Notes under the pieces: generated by a model | What the model was told of the DNA's origin: nothing | Seen by the model: only the letters and a program-made list of their open reading frames with translations | Databases searched by the model: none | Position numbers and translations under genes: made by a program | Part shown: in pieces, positions 1 through 7,552 of the stretch | How positions within the stretch are numbered: the first letter of the stretch is position 1 | Layout: every line of letters starts with the position of its first letter | Assembly (NCBI GenBank): GCA_025924845.1 | Contig: JAICHN010000039.1 | Span: forward strand, 1 to 20,028 | Length of the DNA: 20,028 nt | Source of the DNA: Chloroflexota bacterium | Lineage (GTDB): Bacteria; Chloroflexota; UBA5177; JANWHV01 | Direction: 5' to 3'

Positions 1-2
1 GA

Positions 3-35
3 GAGGAGACGCGACCGAAATCGGCCGGTCTCCTC
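3..35 (-). terminator. Stem-loop just downstream of the solute-binding protein gene
   Basis: An 8-bp perfect inverted repeat (GAGGAGAC at 3-10, GTCTCCTC at 28-35) encloses a second short stem (12-17 with 22-27) around an AAAT loop. The one mismatch in the inner stem would be a U-G wobble in RNA from the minus strand. It begins 14 bases after the stop codon of the binding-protein gene. A U-tract would lie beyond the window edge, so this may be a terminator or an intercistronic hairpin that stabilises the binding-protein part of a longer ABC-transporter message. Confidence 0.45.
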
Positions 36-49
36 CCAGCTCGTCCTCC

Positions 50-1180
50 TTACGACTTGGGCAAACGAATGTTAATCGTACCGGGGCAGGGTTTGCCCTT
101 GGTTGCCGCGGCGGCGCAGAGAATCACCGTGGCCTTGGGTCCGCTGTCGGTGAAGTCGTCGAAGAAACTGTCGGGCAGGCTCTTGAAGGCGGTGACCCCT
201 TCCTTGACCGTGTTGGTGGTGACGGAAGGGAAGGGAATGGTCACATTGCCTCTGGGGCGCTTGCCGTCCAGCACCTCGGTGGCCAGTTCCAGCGCCGCCA
301 GCACCACGAAGGGCGGCTGGCCGATCGAGATTGCCTTGAACCCCTTGCTCTTGTATTTGAGCATGTCCTCACGGAAGCCGTTCTCGGCCTCGCCGGCGAA
401 AGGCACCAGGGGGCGATGGGCGGCCAGCAGGGCTCTGATCACCCCGTCTGTCCCACCTTGCACGTAGAAGCCGTCGATCTTGCCCAGCGAGGGCAACGCC
501 TGGGCGGTGGCCCGTTGCGCTGCGTCGGAGGCCCACTGACCAGGGTAGGTCGAGATGACCTTGATCCCGGGGTGCTGCTTGAACACCGCGTTGGCGCCCT
601 GATCGCGCTGGATGCTGGCGGGCGCTCCCGGCACGCCGGAGACCATGACTACATTGCCCTTGCCGCCCATGGCCTGGACCAGGAAGGTCGCCAGCTCGCG
701 GCCGAAGGCCACTTCATCCGTATTGATCTGCAGGGCACAGGGAGCAGTCACCTGGTTGTCGAAGGAGACGATCAGAATGCCCGCGCTGCACGCCTGATGG
801 ATCACCCCGTTGAGCCCGGTGGTCGAGGCGGCATCAATCAGAATGGCATCCACGCGCGAGGAGATCAAGTTGTCGATCTGCTGCGTCTGCTTGGAAACGT
901 CGTTGCCCGAGTTATAGGCGGAGCATTTCACCATTTTGTTCAGCGGCGGCATGGCGCAGGAGGCGCGGAACTCGTTCTCCATCTCCACGCGCCAGGTGTT
1001 GCCGATGTACGAGTTGCTCAGGGCGATCGTATAGGGAGCGCCATGAGCCAGGGCGCGGAGCGCCGGCGCAGCGGCCGAGTGGGCGGAGGCGTTTTGCCGG
1101 GCCACCGGCTGGAGTAACGACACAAGAAGCAAGAAGGCCAGGCCGACCGCGGCCAGGGGGCGGAATGATTTCACGCGCAT
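50..1180 (-). CDS. Sugar-type periplasmic/solute-binding protein (RbsB-like, Peripla_BP_4)
   Basis: This 376-residue protein should capture a small carbohydrate-like ligand outside the membrane and deliver it to an ABC permease that is not in the window. Residues 1-33 form a Sec signal peptide: a basic start (MRVKSFR), a hydrophobic core at about 9-24, and a likely Ala-X-Ala cleavage region. No lipobox cysteine is visible, which is unusual if the host anchors its binding proteins as lipoproteins. The mature part has the LacI/RbsB fold hallmarks: the first strand near 50-56 (YTIALSN), QQIDNLISSRVDAILI at 100-115, and the hinge-region IVSFDNQV at 137-144. Five or so cysteines are scattered through it (75, 86, 131, 148 and near the C-terminus), so disulfides are possible. 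The start ATG is preceded by a weak GGGA. It is the last gene of the catabolic block, 91 bases after the dehydratase gene, which suggests the ligand is the pathway substrate. The family is secure; the ligand is unknown. Confidence 0.85.
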   Translation of the reverse strand: MRVKSFRPLAAVGLAFLLLVSLLQPVARQNASAHSAAAPALRALAHGAPYTIALSNSYIGNTWRVEMENEFRASCAMPPLNKMVKCSAYNSGNDVSKQTQQIDNLISSRVDAILIDAASTTGLNGVIHQACSAGILIVSFDNQVTAPCALQINTDEVAFGRELATFLVQAMGGKGNVVMVSGVPGAPASIQRDQGANAVFKQHPGIKVISTYPGQWASDAAQRATAQALPSLGKIDGFYVQGGTDGVIRALLAAHRPLVPFAGEAENGFREDMLKYKSKGFKAISIGQPPFVVLAALELATEVLDGKRPRGNVTIPFPSVTTNTVKEGVTAFKSLPDSFFDDFTDSGPKATVILCAAAATKGKPCPGTINIRLPKS

Positions 1181-1271
1181 AGCGGCTTTCCCATCCCTAA
1201 CTTGACAAATGACTCAGCTGAACACACCCTTCAGAACTGCCTGGACTGCTCCGCGTATCACCCCCCTTCGC

Positions 1272-2486
1272 TTACTCACCCAAGCGCGACGTGCGCCGGT
1301 GTAGATCGGCACGCGAGAATACCTCAGGTAACAGCGCCGTACCAAGGCCGGGTCCAGTGAGCGGCCGGATATAGCCGTCCTTGACCTCCGGCACCTCGGT
1401 AACCAATTCGCGGTACCAGCCGCTATAATAGGCGCGCACGGACTCCTGCACCAGGGCATTGGGCGCGTTGATCGAGAGATGCACCACCGCCGCGAACTCC
1501 ACCGGCCCGCTGCAATCGTGCGGCGCGATGGGCAACTGGTAGGCCTCCGCCATCACGGCAATCCGCTTGCCCTCGGAGATGCCGCCCGCCCAGGCCGGGT
1601 CAAAGATAATTACCCCTGCCGCCCGCCGTTCCAGTAGGTCGCGGAAGGACCAGCGGGTACCCAGGGTTTCGCTGGCCGCCACCGGCACACGGGTGCTTCG
1701 CGCGAACTCGGCCAGGGCGTCAAGGTCGTCCATACGAATCGGATCCTCGAACCAGGTCGGCGTATACTCTTCCAGGGCCTGGGCGATTCTTTTGGCACAT
1801 GGCAGATCCCACAAGCTGTGTAACTCGACCATGATCTCCATACGGTCGCCCACGGCGGCGCGGATCTTTCGGAACGGTTCCAGCCCCACTTTGAGATCGG
1901 CGTTGGAGATGTGGTGGCCGCCCGACGCCTCGGCATAGGGATCGAAGGGCCAGATCTTCATTCCGGTGATCCCTTGCTCCAGTAGGCTCTCGGCCAGTTC
2001 ATCAGCGCGATGGATGAAAGCATCAAGGTCCTCATATGGCCCGGCGCTTGCCGAGGAGACGCCCCAGTTACCCACGGGCAGGCCGCCACCGCCCGGCGCC
2101 TTTCGCACGTAGCGATAGCCTGCGCAGGTGTTGTAGGTGCGGATACGGTCGCGGCTCGCCCCGCCCAGTAGTTGATAGATTGGCTGCCCGCACACTTTAC
2201 CGAGAATATCCCAGAGGGCAATATCGATGGCCGAGCGCCCTCGATTCTCCACCGCCGTGCTGTTAAAACCGACAAAGGGATTGAGCCCTTGCCAATGACG
2301 ATCGATGCGCAGCGGATCGGTGCCCAGCAGGTAGGGCGCCGCCGTCTCGTGTACCCATGCCGCCACCGCCTGGGCGCCGAAGAAGGTCTCCCCCAGACCG
2401 CTGATCCCCTCGTCGGTATGGACCTGAATATAGGCGAGATTGGGAAACTCATCGATGAGCAGAGTCTCGATGGCGGTGATCTTCAT
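1272..2486 (-). CDS. Mandelate racemase/muconate lactonizing enzyme family dehydratase (enolase superfamily)
   Basis: This 404-residue protein is a probable acid-sugar dehydratase, turning an aldonate-type acid into a 2-keto-3-deoxy acid. The N-terminal capping domain covers about 1-125, followed by the modified TIM barrel. Visible active-site elements are: a Lys in MKIWPFD (K177), three expected Mg ligands E221 (MVELHS), E247 (WFEDP) and E273 (AASETLG), and an Asp/His pair D296 (IIFDPAW) and H323 (APHDCSGP). The Asp/His dyad and the WFEDP motif fit the mandelate racemase subgroup, which acts on sugar acids. A 20-residue Gly/Ser-rich insert near 130-150 (KAPGGGG...) lies in the region that often sets specificity. 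Length is normal for the family. An AT-rich putative promoter lies just upstream, and a GGAG Shine-Dalgarno is 10 bases before the ATG. It sits between the aconitase-like pair and the binding protein. The exact substrate (galactonate, rhamnonate, fuconate, arabinonate or other) cannot be told. Confidence 0.88.
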   Translation of the reverse strand: MKITAIETLLIDEFPNLAYIQVHTDEGISGLGETFFGAQAVAAWVHETAAPYLLGTDPLRIDRHWQGLNPFVGFNSTAVENRGRSAIDIALWDILGKVCGQPIYQLLGGASRDRIRTYNTCAGYRYVRKAPGGGGLPVGNWGVSSASAGPYEDLDAFIHRADELAESLLEQGITGMKIWPFDPYAEASGGHHISNADLKVGLEPFRKIRAAVGDRMEIMVELHSLWDLPCAKRIAQALEEYTPTWFEDPIRMDDLDALAEFARSTRVPVAASETLGTRWSFRDLLERRAAGVIIFDPAWAGGISEGKRIAVMAEAYQLPIAPHDCSGPVEFAAVVHLSINAPNALVQESVRAYYSGWYRELVTEVPEVKDGYIRPLTGPGLGTALLPEVFSRADLHRRTSRLGE

Positions 2487-2518
2487 GAGAACTTATCTCC
2501 ACTGAATTGATAAAGGCG

Positions 2519-2547
2519 ATGATAGAATGTGGGCCGCGAGAAGGCAA
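2519..2547 (-). promoter_or_regulatory. Putative internal sigma70-type promoter before the dehydratase gene
   Basis: On the minus strand TTGCCT (2547-2542) and TATCAT (2524-2519) are separated by exactly 17 bases, matching the -35 and -10 consensus at 4/6 and 5/6 positions. The -10 lies about 33 bases before the dehydratase ATG, in a locally AT-rich stretch within the 70-base gap after the LeuD-like gene. It would give the dehydratase and binding-protein genes their own transcript. Confidence 0.45.
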
Positions 2548-2556
2548 GTGATCTGC

Positions 2557-3057
2557 TCACCTTCCGCTAAGCGCAGCGAGGCGCTCGCGCACAAAGGTGT
2601 CGAGGCCGCCATTATTCATCAGTCCCTGGATGAACGGGGGTACCGGCCGCGCCGCGTACCGCCGACCCTCAACCCTGATGCTCCCAGTATCGGTATCCAC
2701 GCTCAGCGTCATGCCGTCGGCGATATGGGCCACGGCTTCCGGCGCAATCACCACGGGCAGGCCGATGTTGATGGCGTTGCGATAAAAGATGCGGGCGAAG
2801 CTCGCTGCGATCACGCAGGAAATACCTGCCGCCTTCAGGGCGATGGGCGCGTGCTCGCGGGAGGACCCACACCCGAAATTGCGCCCTACCACCAGGAAGT
2901 CACCCGACCGCACCCGTGCCGCGAAGCCGGGGTCCAGCCCTTCCAGGGCGTGCGCGGCCAGGTCGGCCGGATCGCTGAGATTCATATAGGGACCGGGGAG
3001 GATCACGTCGGTGTCGATGTCATCGCCGTAGCGGTGCGCGGCGCCCTCGAAAATCAT
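2557..3057 (-). CDS. leuD: Aconitase-family small subunit (LeuD-like, 3-isopropylmalate dehydratase/isomerase small subunit)
   Basis: This is the swivel-domain subunit (166 residues) that pairs with the Fe-S large subunit encoded just upstream. It carries the family signature GCGSSREHAP (62-71), the YRNAINIGLP segment (92-101) and the N-terminal DTDVILPGPYM loop (15-25). The loop residues that set substrate choice in studied homologues read YMNL here. This is closer to the YLNT type common in bacterial stand-alone small subunits than to the archaeal homoaconitase YLRT, and it does not fix the substrate. I place the start at ATG 3057, because homologues begin MIFEG and AGGAG lies 4 bases upstream; the reading frame also extends to a TTG at 3069 that overlaps the large-subunit stop. 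It is 8 bases from the large-subunit stop, so the two are translationally linked. No leuA, leuB or other leucine gene is nearby, so the symbol indicates family, not a proven leucine role. Confidence 0.85.
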   Translation of the reverse strand: MIFEGAAHRYGDDIDTDVILPGPYMNLSDPADLAAHALEGLDPGFAARVRSGDFLVVGRNFGCGSSREHAPIALKAAGISCVIAASFARIFYRNAINIGLPVVIAPEAVAHIADGMTLSVDTDTGSIRVEGRRYAARPVPPFIQGLMNNGGLDTFVRERLAALSGR

Positions 3058-3065
3058 CTCTCTCC

Positions 3066-4391
3066 TCAACTCTGGATAAAGCTGGGCGGCGCGTCGACCA
3101 GCCGGGCCGGATCCTGCAGCACGCCCGCCAGGGCGCTGGCGGCGGCCACGTAGGCATTGGCCAGGTAGACCTGGCTCTTCACGTGACCCATACGTCCCCG
3201 GAAATTGCGGTTGGTGGTGGTCACGGCCACCTCACCCTCGGCCAGGATGCCGTTGTGTACGCCGCAACACGCACCGCAAGTGGGCATGGAGATGGCGGCG
3301 CCCGCCTCGGAAAGCGTCTCCAGTAGACCCTCGCGCATGGCCTGGCGGTAAATCTCCTGGGTGGCCGGCACCACGATCAACCGCATGCCGGCGGCGATGT
3401 GCCGGCCCCGTAAGACGTGCGCCGCCTGACGGAGGTCGGTCATGGTACCGTTGGCGCAGTTCCCGATGTAGACCTGGTTGACCGGCACCCCCGCCACCTC
3501 GCTGACCGGCCGCACCTCGCCCGGACTGTATGGCACGGCGACCAGCGGCTCAATGCTCCGCAAGTCGAAGTGCTGACGCGCGCTGTATACCGCATCCTGG
3601 TCGGGCCACACCGGCGTGAACGGACGGAGCGCTCGCGGCTCGACGTAGGCCAGGGTGACCTGGTCGGGCGGCACCATGCCGGTCTCGGCGCCGGCCTCCA
3701 CCGCCATGTTACAGAGCGCCATTCTCTCGTCCATGTTGAACTCAGGCATGGCGGCGCCGCCAAACTCCAGGGCCTGGTAGGCCGCGCCGTCCACGCCAAG
3801 GCGGCCGATCACGGAGAGGATAAGATCCTTGCCGGTGACGAACGGATGACGTGGGCCGGCAAACTCGCAGTGGATCGTCTCCGGCACTACGATCCACTGT
3901 TCGCCCAGCGCCATGGCGGCGGCAATATCGGTGGATCCCATCCCCATGCCGAGGGCGCCGAAGGCGCCGGCCGTGCAGGTATGGGAATCGGCGCCCAGCA
4001 CGAGATCTCCAGGGGCAATGAGCCCTTTTTGCGGGAGGAGGGTATGTTCGATACCCCCGTCGGTCAACTCGAAGTACCAGCGCAGATCCTGCACTTTGGC
4101 GAAGCGGCGCATCGCCTCCAGGGCCAGGGCGCTCCGTGTATCCTTGGCGGGCGCGAAGTGATCGGAAATCAGCACCACCCGCTCGCGGTCGAACACCCGC
4201 GTTGCTCCCAGCCGCGCGAAGGCATCAAAGGCGATCTGCCCGTTGGCGTCGTGCAGATGCACCAGGTCCAGACGCGCCACGACTACATCGCCCGCCTTCG
4301 CGTTCGGCGTAGCGCTATGACCGGCCAGGATCTTCTCGGCCATCGTCCGACCCATGTAGTGCTCCTTCAGGTAAGCCGCGTCGATTCGCAT
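3066..4391 (-). CDS. leuC: Aconitase-family large subunit (LeuC-like, 3-isopropylmalate dehydratase/isomerase large subunit)
   Basis: This 441-residue subunit holds the [4Fe-4S] cluster and catalyses stereospecific dehydration and rehydration of a 2- or 3-hydroxy acid. The three cluster cysteines are C312 (GNCANG), C372 and C375 (PTCGACCG). Other family blocks are MAEKILAGHS (18-26), the DHFAPAKD block (77-84), GIEHTLLPQKG (113-123) and GADSHTCTAGAFG (133-145). The open frame continues upstream to 4715, but those extra 108 residues are only an out-of-frame reading of the SDR gene. ATG 4391 is the start, because MRIDAAYLKEHYMGRTMAEK aligns with family N-termini. The SDR gene ends 32 bases upstream and the small subunit follows 8 bases downstream. 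Its setting among dehydratase, SDR and acyl-CoA-forming genes suggests a catabolic isomerase or hydratase (for example for a methylmalate-like acid), but true isopropylmalate activity is not excluded. Confidence 0.88.
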   Translation of the reverse strand: MRIDAAYLKEHYMGRTMAEKILAGHSATPNAKAGDVVVARLDLVHLHDANGQIAFDAFARLGATRVFDRERVVLISDHFAPAKDTRSALALEAMRRFAKVQDLRWYFELTDGGIEHTLLPQKGLIAPGDLVLGADSHTCTAGAFGALGMGMGSTDIAAAMALGEQWIVVPETIHCEFAGPRHPFVTGKDLILSVIGRLGVDGAAYQALEFGGAAMPEFNMDERMALCNMAVEAGAETGMVPPDQVTLAYVEPRALRPFTPVWPDQDAVYSARQHFDLRSIEPLVAVPYSPGEVRPVSEVAGVPVNQVYIGNCANGTMTDLRQAAHVLRGRHIAAGMRLIVVPATQEIYRQAMREGLLETLSEAGAAISMPTCGACCGVHNGILAEGEVAVTTTNRNFRGRMGHVKSQVYLANAYVAAASALAGVLQDPARLVDAPPSFIQS

Positions 4392-4423
4392 GCACGCCGG
4401 GTTTGTCGCGGTGCCGACCCTTC

Positions 4424-5206
4424 CTATTGGGCCGTGTAGCCGCCGTCCAGGGCGATGATATGTCCGGTCATCATCGCCGAGGCCGGACTGGCCAGGTAGA
4501 GCACGGTACCCACAATTTCCTCGGGCCGACCCATTCGGCCCAGCGGGATATGACTGACTACCCGATCCTTGTACGCTTCCTCCGCCTCGATCACCCGCCG
4601 CACCATCGGCGTCTCGAAGGTGCAGGGGGCGATTCCGTTGACCGTAATGCCGTAGGGCGCCCATTCCACGGCCAGAGTGCGAGTCATCTGCACCACGGCG
4701 CCCTTGCTCGCGCAATAGGCCACGCTCATCGGCAGACCGACCAGACCGCCGATCGACGCCATGGTGATGATCCGCCCCTGGCCCTGCTCACGCATCACGC
4801 GGCCCGCCGCCTGGCAGCACAGCCAGGTACCTTTCAGATTGACCGCGATGATCCGGTCCCATTCCTCCTCGCCGAACTCGACCGCCGGCCGACGCAGCGT
4901 AATGCCCGCGGCGGTGACCAGAATATCCAGCCGGCCCCAGGTTCCCACCACCGTCCGCACCGCCGCCGCCACTTCGGTGCTTGCCGTCACGTCGAGCGGC
5001 TGCACCAGGACATCACCGCCCCAGCCCGCGATCTCCTCTTTCAGAGTGAACAGCGGGTCACCGGTTAGGTCGGCCAGGGCCACGCGGACTCCGCAGCGCG
5101 CCAGGCCGCGCGCGATAGCCGAGCCCAGACCACCCGCCGCTCCCGTAATCAAAGCCGTGCTGTTTTCCAGATTGAACCCTGCCTCGCGCAGTCCATCAAC
5201 CGCCAT
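4424..5206 (-). CDS. Short-chain dehydrogenase/reductase (classical SDR)
   Basis: This 260-residue NAD(P)-dependent oxidoreductase probably oxidises a hydroxyl of a sugar acid or a related intermediate. The classical SDR features are all visible: the cofactor motif TGAAGGLG (21-28), an acidic residue after strand 2 (ADLTGD, 45-50) that favours NAD over NADP, TAAG (98-101, in place of the common NNAG), N123, the catalytic S151, and Y164-x3-K168 (YCASK). It ends with the typical GHIIALDGGYTAQ tail. The closest known functions are 2-keto-3-deoxy-acid or gluconate 5-dehydrogenases and 3-oxoacyl reductases; this cannot be narrowed from sequence. The start ATG has a good AAGGAAGG Shine-Dalgarno. 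Upstream lies the 165-base palindrome-rich gap after the E2 gene. Downstream the LeuC-like gene follows after 32 bases. Confidence 0.9.
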   Translation of the reverse strand: MAVDGLREAGFNLENSTALITGAAGGLGSAIARGLARCGVRVALADLTGDPLFTLKEEIAGWGGDVLVQPLDVTASTEVAAAVRTVVGTWGRLDILVTAAGITLRRPAVEFGEEEWDRIIAVNLKGTWLCCQAAGRVMREQGQGRIITMASIGGLVGLPMSVAYCASKGAVVQMTRTLAVEWAPYGITVNGIAPCTFETPMVRRVIEAEEAYKDRVVSHIPLGRMGRPEEIVGTVLYLASPASAMMTGHIIALDGGYTAQ

Positions 5207-5240
5207 GGGCCTTTGCCTTCCTTACGATCGTGGCTGTGTT

Positions 5241-5354
5241 GGCAAAATCGTCTGGGAGCGCGAGACACCCGCAAGCGAGTCCCCGGCTCGTCCCCGTTGG
5301 CGACGAGGACGAGCAAGATGCTCCCAGTGGGGTCGTCCCATCGACGATTTCGCC
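5241..5354. repeat. Nested palindromic element between the E2 and SDR genes
   Basis: This fills most of the 165-base gap. Three nested inverted repeats are visible: outer 5241-5252 with 5343-5354 (11 of 12, the odd pair being a G-U wobble in minus-strand RNA), middle CTGGGAGC 5252-5259 with GCTCCCAG 5320-5327, and inner GCTCGTCC 5286-5293 with GGACGAGC 5307-5314. A fourth small stem (TGGG 5328-5331 with CCCA 5337-5340) sits in the right arm, giving a branched fold. No reading frame or terminal target duplication is evident. It resembles REP/MITE-like dispersed palindromes, and could also serve as an mRNA-stabilising hairpin within the operon. Confidence 0.6.
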
Positions 5355-5371
5355 ACCAGAGTCTGTGACCA

Positions 5372-6562
5372 TCACGCGGTATCCAGGTGATCGAGCGTCT
5401 CGGCCAGGGTCTCCAGGAAGCGGGCCACCTGCGCGCCGTCCAGAACCCGATGATCGGCGGTGACCGTGACCGTGACTGTGGAAAGTTCGCGTAAGGGACT
5501 GGGCGCCACGACGGTGTGTAGAGCGCCGACCGCCAGAATGGCGGCCTCGGGCGGATTGACGATCGCCGTGAATTGATCCACTCCCATCGGGCCAAGGTTC
5601 GAAACGGTAATGGTGGCCCCACTCAGCGCGCCTGCGGTGAGCCGCCCCGCCCGCGCTGCGTCTTGCAGGGTGCGTCGGACCTGGGCCAGTGCCTCCAGAC
5701 TCAGTTGCTCCGCCCCGGCAATCACCGGGACGATTAGACCCTCGGGAAGGGCCACGGCAATGCCCAGGTTGACTTTGTCGTGCAGGACGATGGCGGGCGG
5801 ATCCCCGGCCTGATAGCAGGCATTCAGCTCCGGGTGGGTGCGGAGCGCCCGGATCACGGCCAGATGGATGAGGTCGATAATACCCGGCGCCCGCCCAGCC
5901 GCCGCCTCGGCGCGCGCCGTGTCCAGATAACGCAGGGCCGCCCCCATGTCCAGCTGCCGCTGCACCGAAAACTGCGGCACCGTGCCGGAGGACAGCACCA
6001 TGCGTTGGGCAATGGACTGCCGCATTTTGCTGAGCGGCACGGTGCGGCTGCCGGCCGTGGCCACTGAGCCTGCAGGATGATCGGCCGCCTGCCGTACATC
6101 CTGCAGACCAATCCGTCCTCCTGGTCCGGTGCCGGTGACCTGCGTCAGATCGATGCTCAGCTCCCGGGCCAGGTTCTTGGCGGCGGGCGAGGCATTGACA
6201 TGGGGACGCAGGATGCTCGCCTCCGCCGTTGCGACCGGAGCCGACGGCGAACCGGCGGCAACAGGCGATCCGGCCGGTTCGCCGGACGGAGACGGCACGG
6301 CACTCACCGTCAACGGCTCATCGGCGTCGGCGCTGAGCAGGGCGATCGGCGTGTCGCACGGCACCGTCACGCCGGCCCCGATCAGCAGCGAGCGGAGGAT
6401 GCCGCTAACCGGCGCCTCCATGGCCACGTTGACCTTATCGGTCTCGATCTCCGCCAGCTCCTCGCCTTTGGTCACGGAGTCGCCCACCGCTTTCAGCCAT
6501 TGCACGACCGCGCCCACCTCCATGGTGAGACTGAGCCGGGGCATCTTTACCTCAGTTATCAT
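5372..6562 (-). CDS. Dihydrolipoamide acyltransferase E2 of a 2-oxo acid/acetoin dehydrogenase complex
   Basis: This 396-residue E2 core transfers the acyl group from the lipoyl arm to CoA. The domain order is: one lipoyl domain (1-80) with the lipoylation lysine K43 in ETDKVNVAMEAP, an Ala/Pro/Ser-rich linker (about 83-118), a peripheral-subunit-binding domain (about 121-157, NASPAAKNLARE...GTGPGGRI), a second short linker, and the catalytic domain (about 175-396) with the active-site motif HRVLDG (H371, D375). A single lipoyl domain and this length fit AcoC-type or Gram-positive-type E2s. It follows E1 beta by 9 bases, so E1 and E2 form one transcriptional unit. No E3 (dihydrolipoamide dehydrogenase) is present in the window; it must be supplied from elsewhere. 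The substrate could be pyruvate, acetoin or a branched or modified 2-oxo acid. Confidence 0.92.
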   Translation of the reverse strand: MITEVKMPRLSLTMEVGAVVQWLKAVGDSVTKGEELAEIETDKVNVAMEAPVSGILRSLLIGAGVTVPCDTPIALLSADADEPLTVSAVPSPSGEPAGSPVAAGSPSAPVATAEASILRPHVNASPAAKNLARELSIDLTQVTGTGPGGRIGLQDVRQAADHPAGSVATAGSRTVPLSKMRQSIAQRMVLSSGTVPQFSVQRQLDMGAALRYLDTARAEAAAGRAPGIIDLIHLAVIRALRTHPELNACYQAGDPPAIVLHDKVNLGIAVALPEGLIVPVIAGAEQLSLEALAQVRRTLQDAARAGRLTAGALSGATITVSNLGPMGVDQFTAIVNPPEAAILAVGALHTVVAPSPLRELSTVTVTVTADHRVLDGAQVARFLETLAETLDHLDTA

Positions 6563-6571
6563 CGATCGGCC

Positions 6572-7552
6572 CTACGCCGCTGTTTCACGGACCACCGCCT
6601 CGATCCTCGTTTCATCGGGCACCAAAAAGTCCTCCAGATCCGGCGCGAAGGGTACCGGCGTATTAGCGGCGGCCACCCGCTGGATCGGCGCATCCAGGTA
6701 CGTGAATGCCTCGGTGCCGATGATGCTCGCCAGCTCGGCGCCGAAGCCGCCGCGCTCCACCGCTTCATGCACGATTACCAGGCGGTGGGTCTTCCGCACC
6801 GAGGCCAGAATGGTGGCCCGGTCGAGGGGGACCAATGAGCGGGGGTCGATCACCTCGAGGTCGGGACCGCCCGCCGCGCCCAGCCGCTCGGCCACCGCCA
6901 GCACTCTGGGCACCATACGCGAGGTTGCCACCACGGTCACGTCGCGCCCCGCCCGCTTAATATCGGCCACGCCGAGCGGAATCAGATACTCCTCCTCGGG
7001 GACGGGGCCTTTGCTGTTATACATCATCTTGTGCTCGATAAAGAGCACCGGGTCGGGATCGCGAATGGCGGATTTGAGCAGTCCCTTGGCGTCGTACGGC
7101 GTGGACGGCATCACCACCTTGAGCCCAGGCACATGAATGAACCACGCTTCGAGGCTTTGCGAGTGCTGGGCCGCCGAGGCTCGCCCCGAGCCGCCGGCGG
7201 TGCGAATGACCATCGGTACGCCGACCTGGCCTCCGGACATATAGCGGATTTTCGCGGCTTGGTTAACCGCCTGGTCCATCCCGGCCGCGATGAAATCCAG
7301 GAACATGATCTCCGCGACCGGGCGCATTCCGGCCAGGGCGGCGCCCACCGCGCAGCCGATGATCGCCGCCTCGGAGATCGGCGTGTTGCGGATCCGTGAC
7401 TCGCCGAACTCGGTCGAGAGGCCCTTGGTCACCCCAAAGGTGCCACCCCAGGGGTCGATCATCTCCTCGCCGATCAGCACCACCGCCGGATCGCGCAGCA
7501 GTTCCTCGCGCAGGGCCTCGCGGATCGCTTCCCGATACTGGATCTCTCTCAT
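6572..7552 (-). CDS. E1 component beta subunit of 2-oxo acid/acetoin dehydrogenase
   Basis: This 326-residue protein is the beta chain of the thiamine-diphosphate E1 heterotetramer, which decarboxylates a 2-oxo acid (or cleaves acetoin) and loads the acyl group on E2. Family landmarks are VLIGEEM (25-31), NTPISEAAIIGCAVGAA (56-72), the EIMFLDFIAAGMDQ block (81-94) and the AQHSQSLEAWFIHVPGLKVV stretch (128-147). The frame opens 7 codons earlier, but ATG 7552 is the natural start. Its ATG overlaps the TGA of the alpha subunit (ATGA), a classic arrangement for translational coupling and equal subunit output, and homologues begin at MREIxYxEA. Length is standard for AcoB/PdhB. Which 2-oxo acid it uses is not clear from sequence alone. 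Confidence 0.93.
   Translation of the reverse strand: MREIQYREAIREALREELLRDPAVVLIGEEMIDPWGGTFGVTKGLSTEFGESRIRNTPISEAAIIGCAVGAALAGMRPVAEIMFLDFIAAGMDQAVNQAAKIRYMSGGQVGVPMVIRTAGGSGRASAAQHSQSLEAWFIHVPGLKVVMPSTPYDAKGLLKSAIRDPDPVLFIEHKMMYNSKGPVPEEEYLIPLGVADIKRAGRDVTVVATSRMVPRVLAVAERLGAAGGPDLEVIDPRSLVPLDRATILASVRKTHRLVIVHEAVERGGFGAELASIIGTEAFTYLDAPIQRVAAANTPVPFAPDLEDFLVPDETRIEAVVRETAA

Noticed and set aside
416..1117. A 233-codon open frame on the plus strand
   Set aside because: It is antisense to the binding-protein gene and has the same low-complexity shadow composition.
3417..4439. A 340-codon open frame on the plus strand
   Set aside because: It is antisense to the LeuC-like gene, His/Arg-rich, without a known fold or a convincing ribosome site.
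4392..4715. A 108-residue N-terminal extension of the LeuC-like protein
   Set aside because: It overlaps the SDR gene in another frame, has no family similarity, and a natural start exists at 4391.
5241..5354. A CRISPR array or riboswitch in the E2-SDR gap
   Set aside because: There are no evenly spaced direct repeats, and the stems do not match a riboswitch class that I recognise; a dispersed palindromic repeat fits better.
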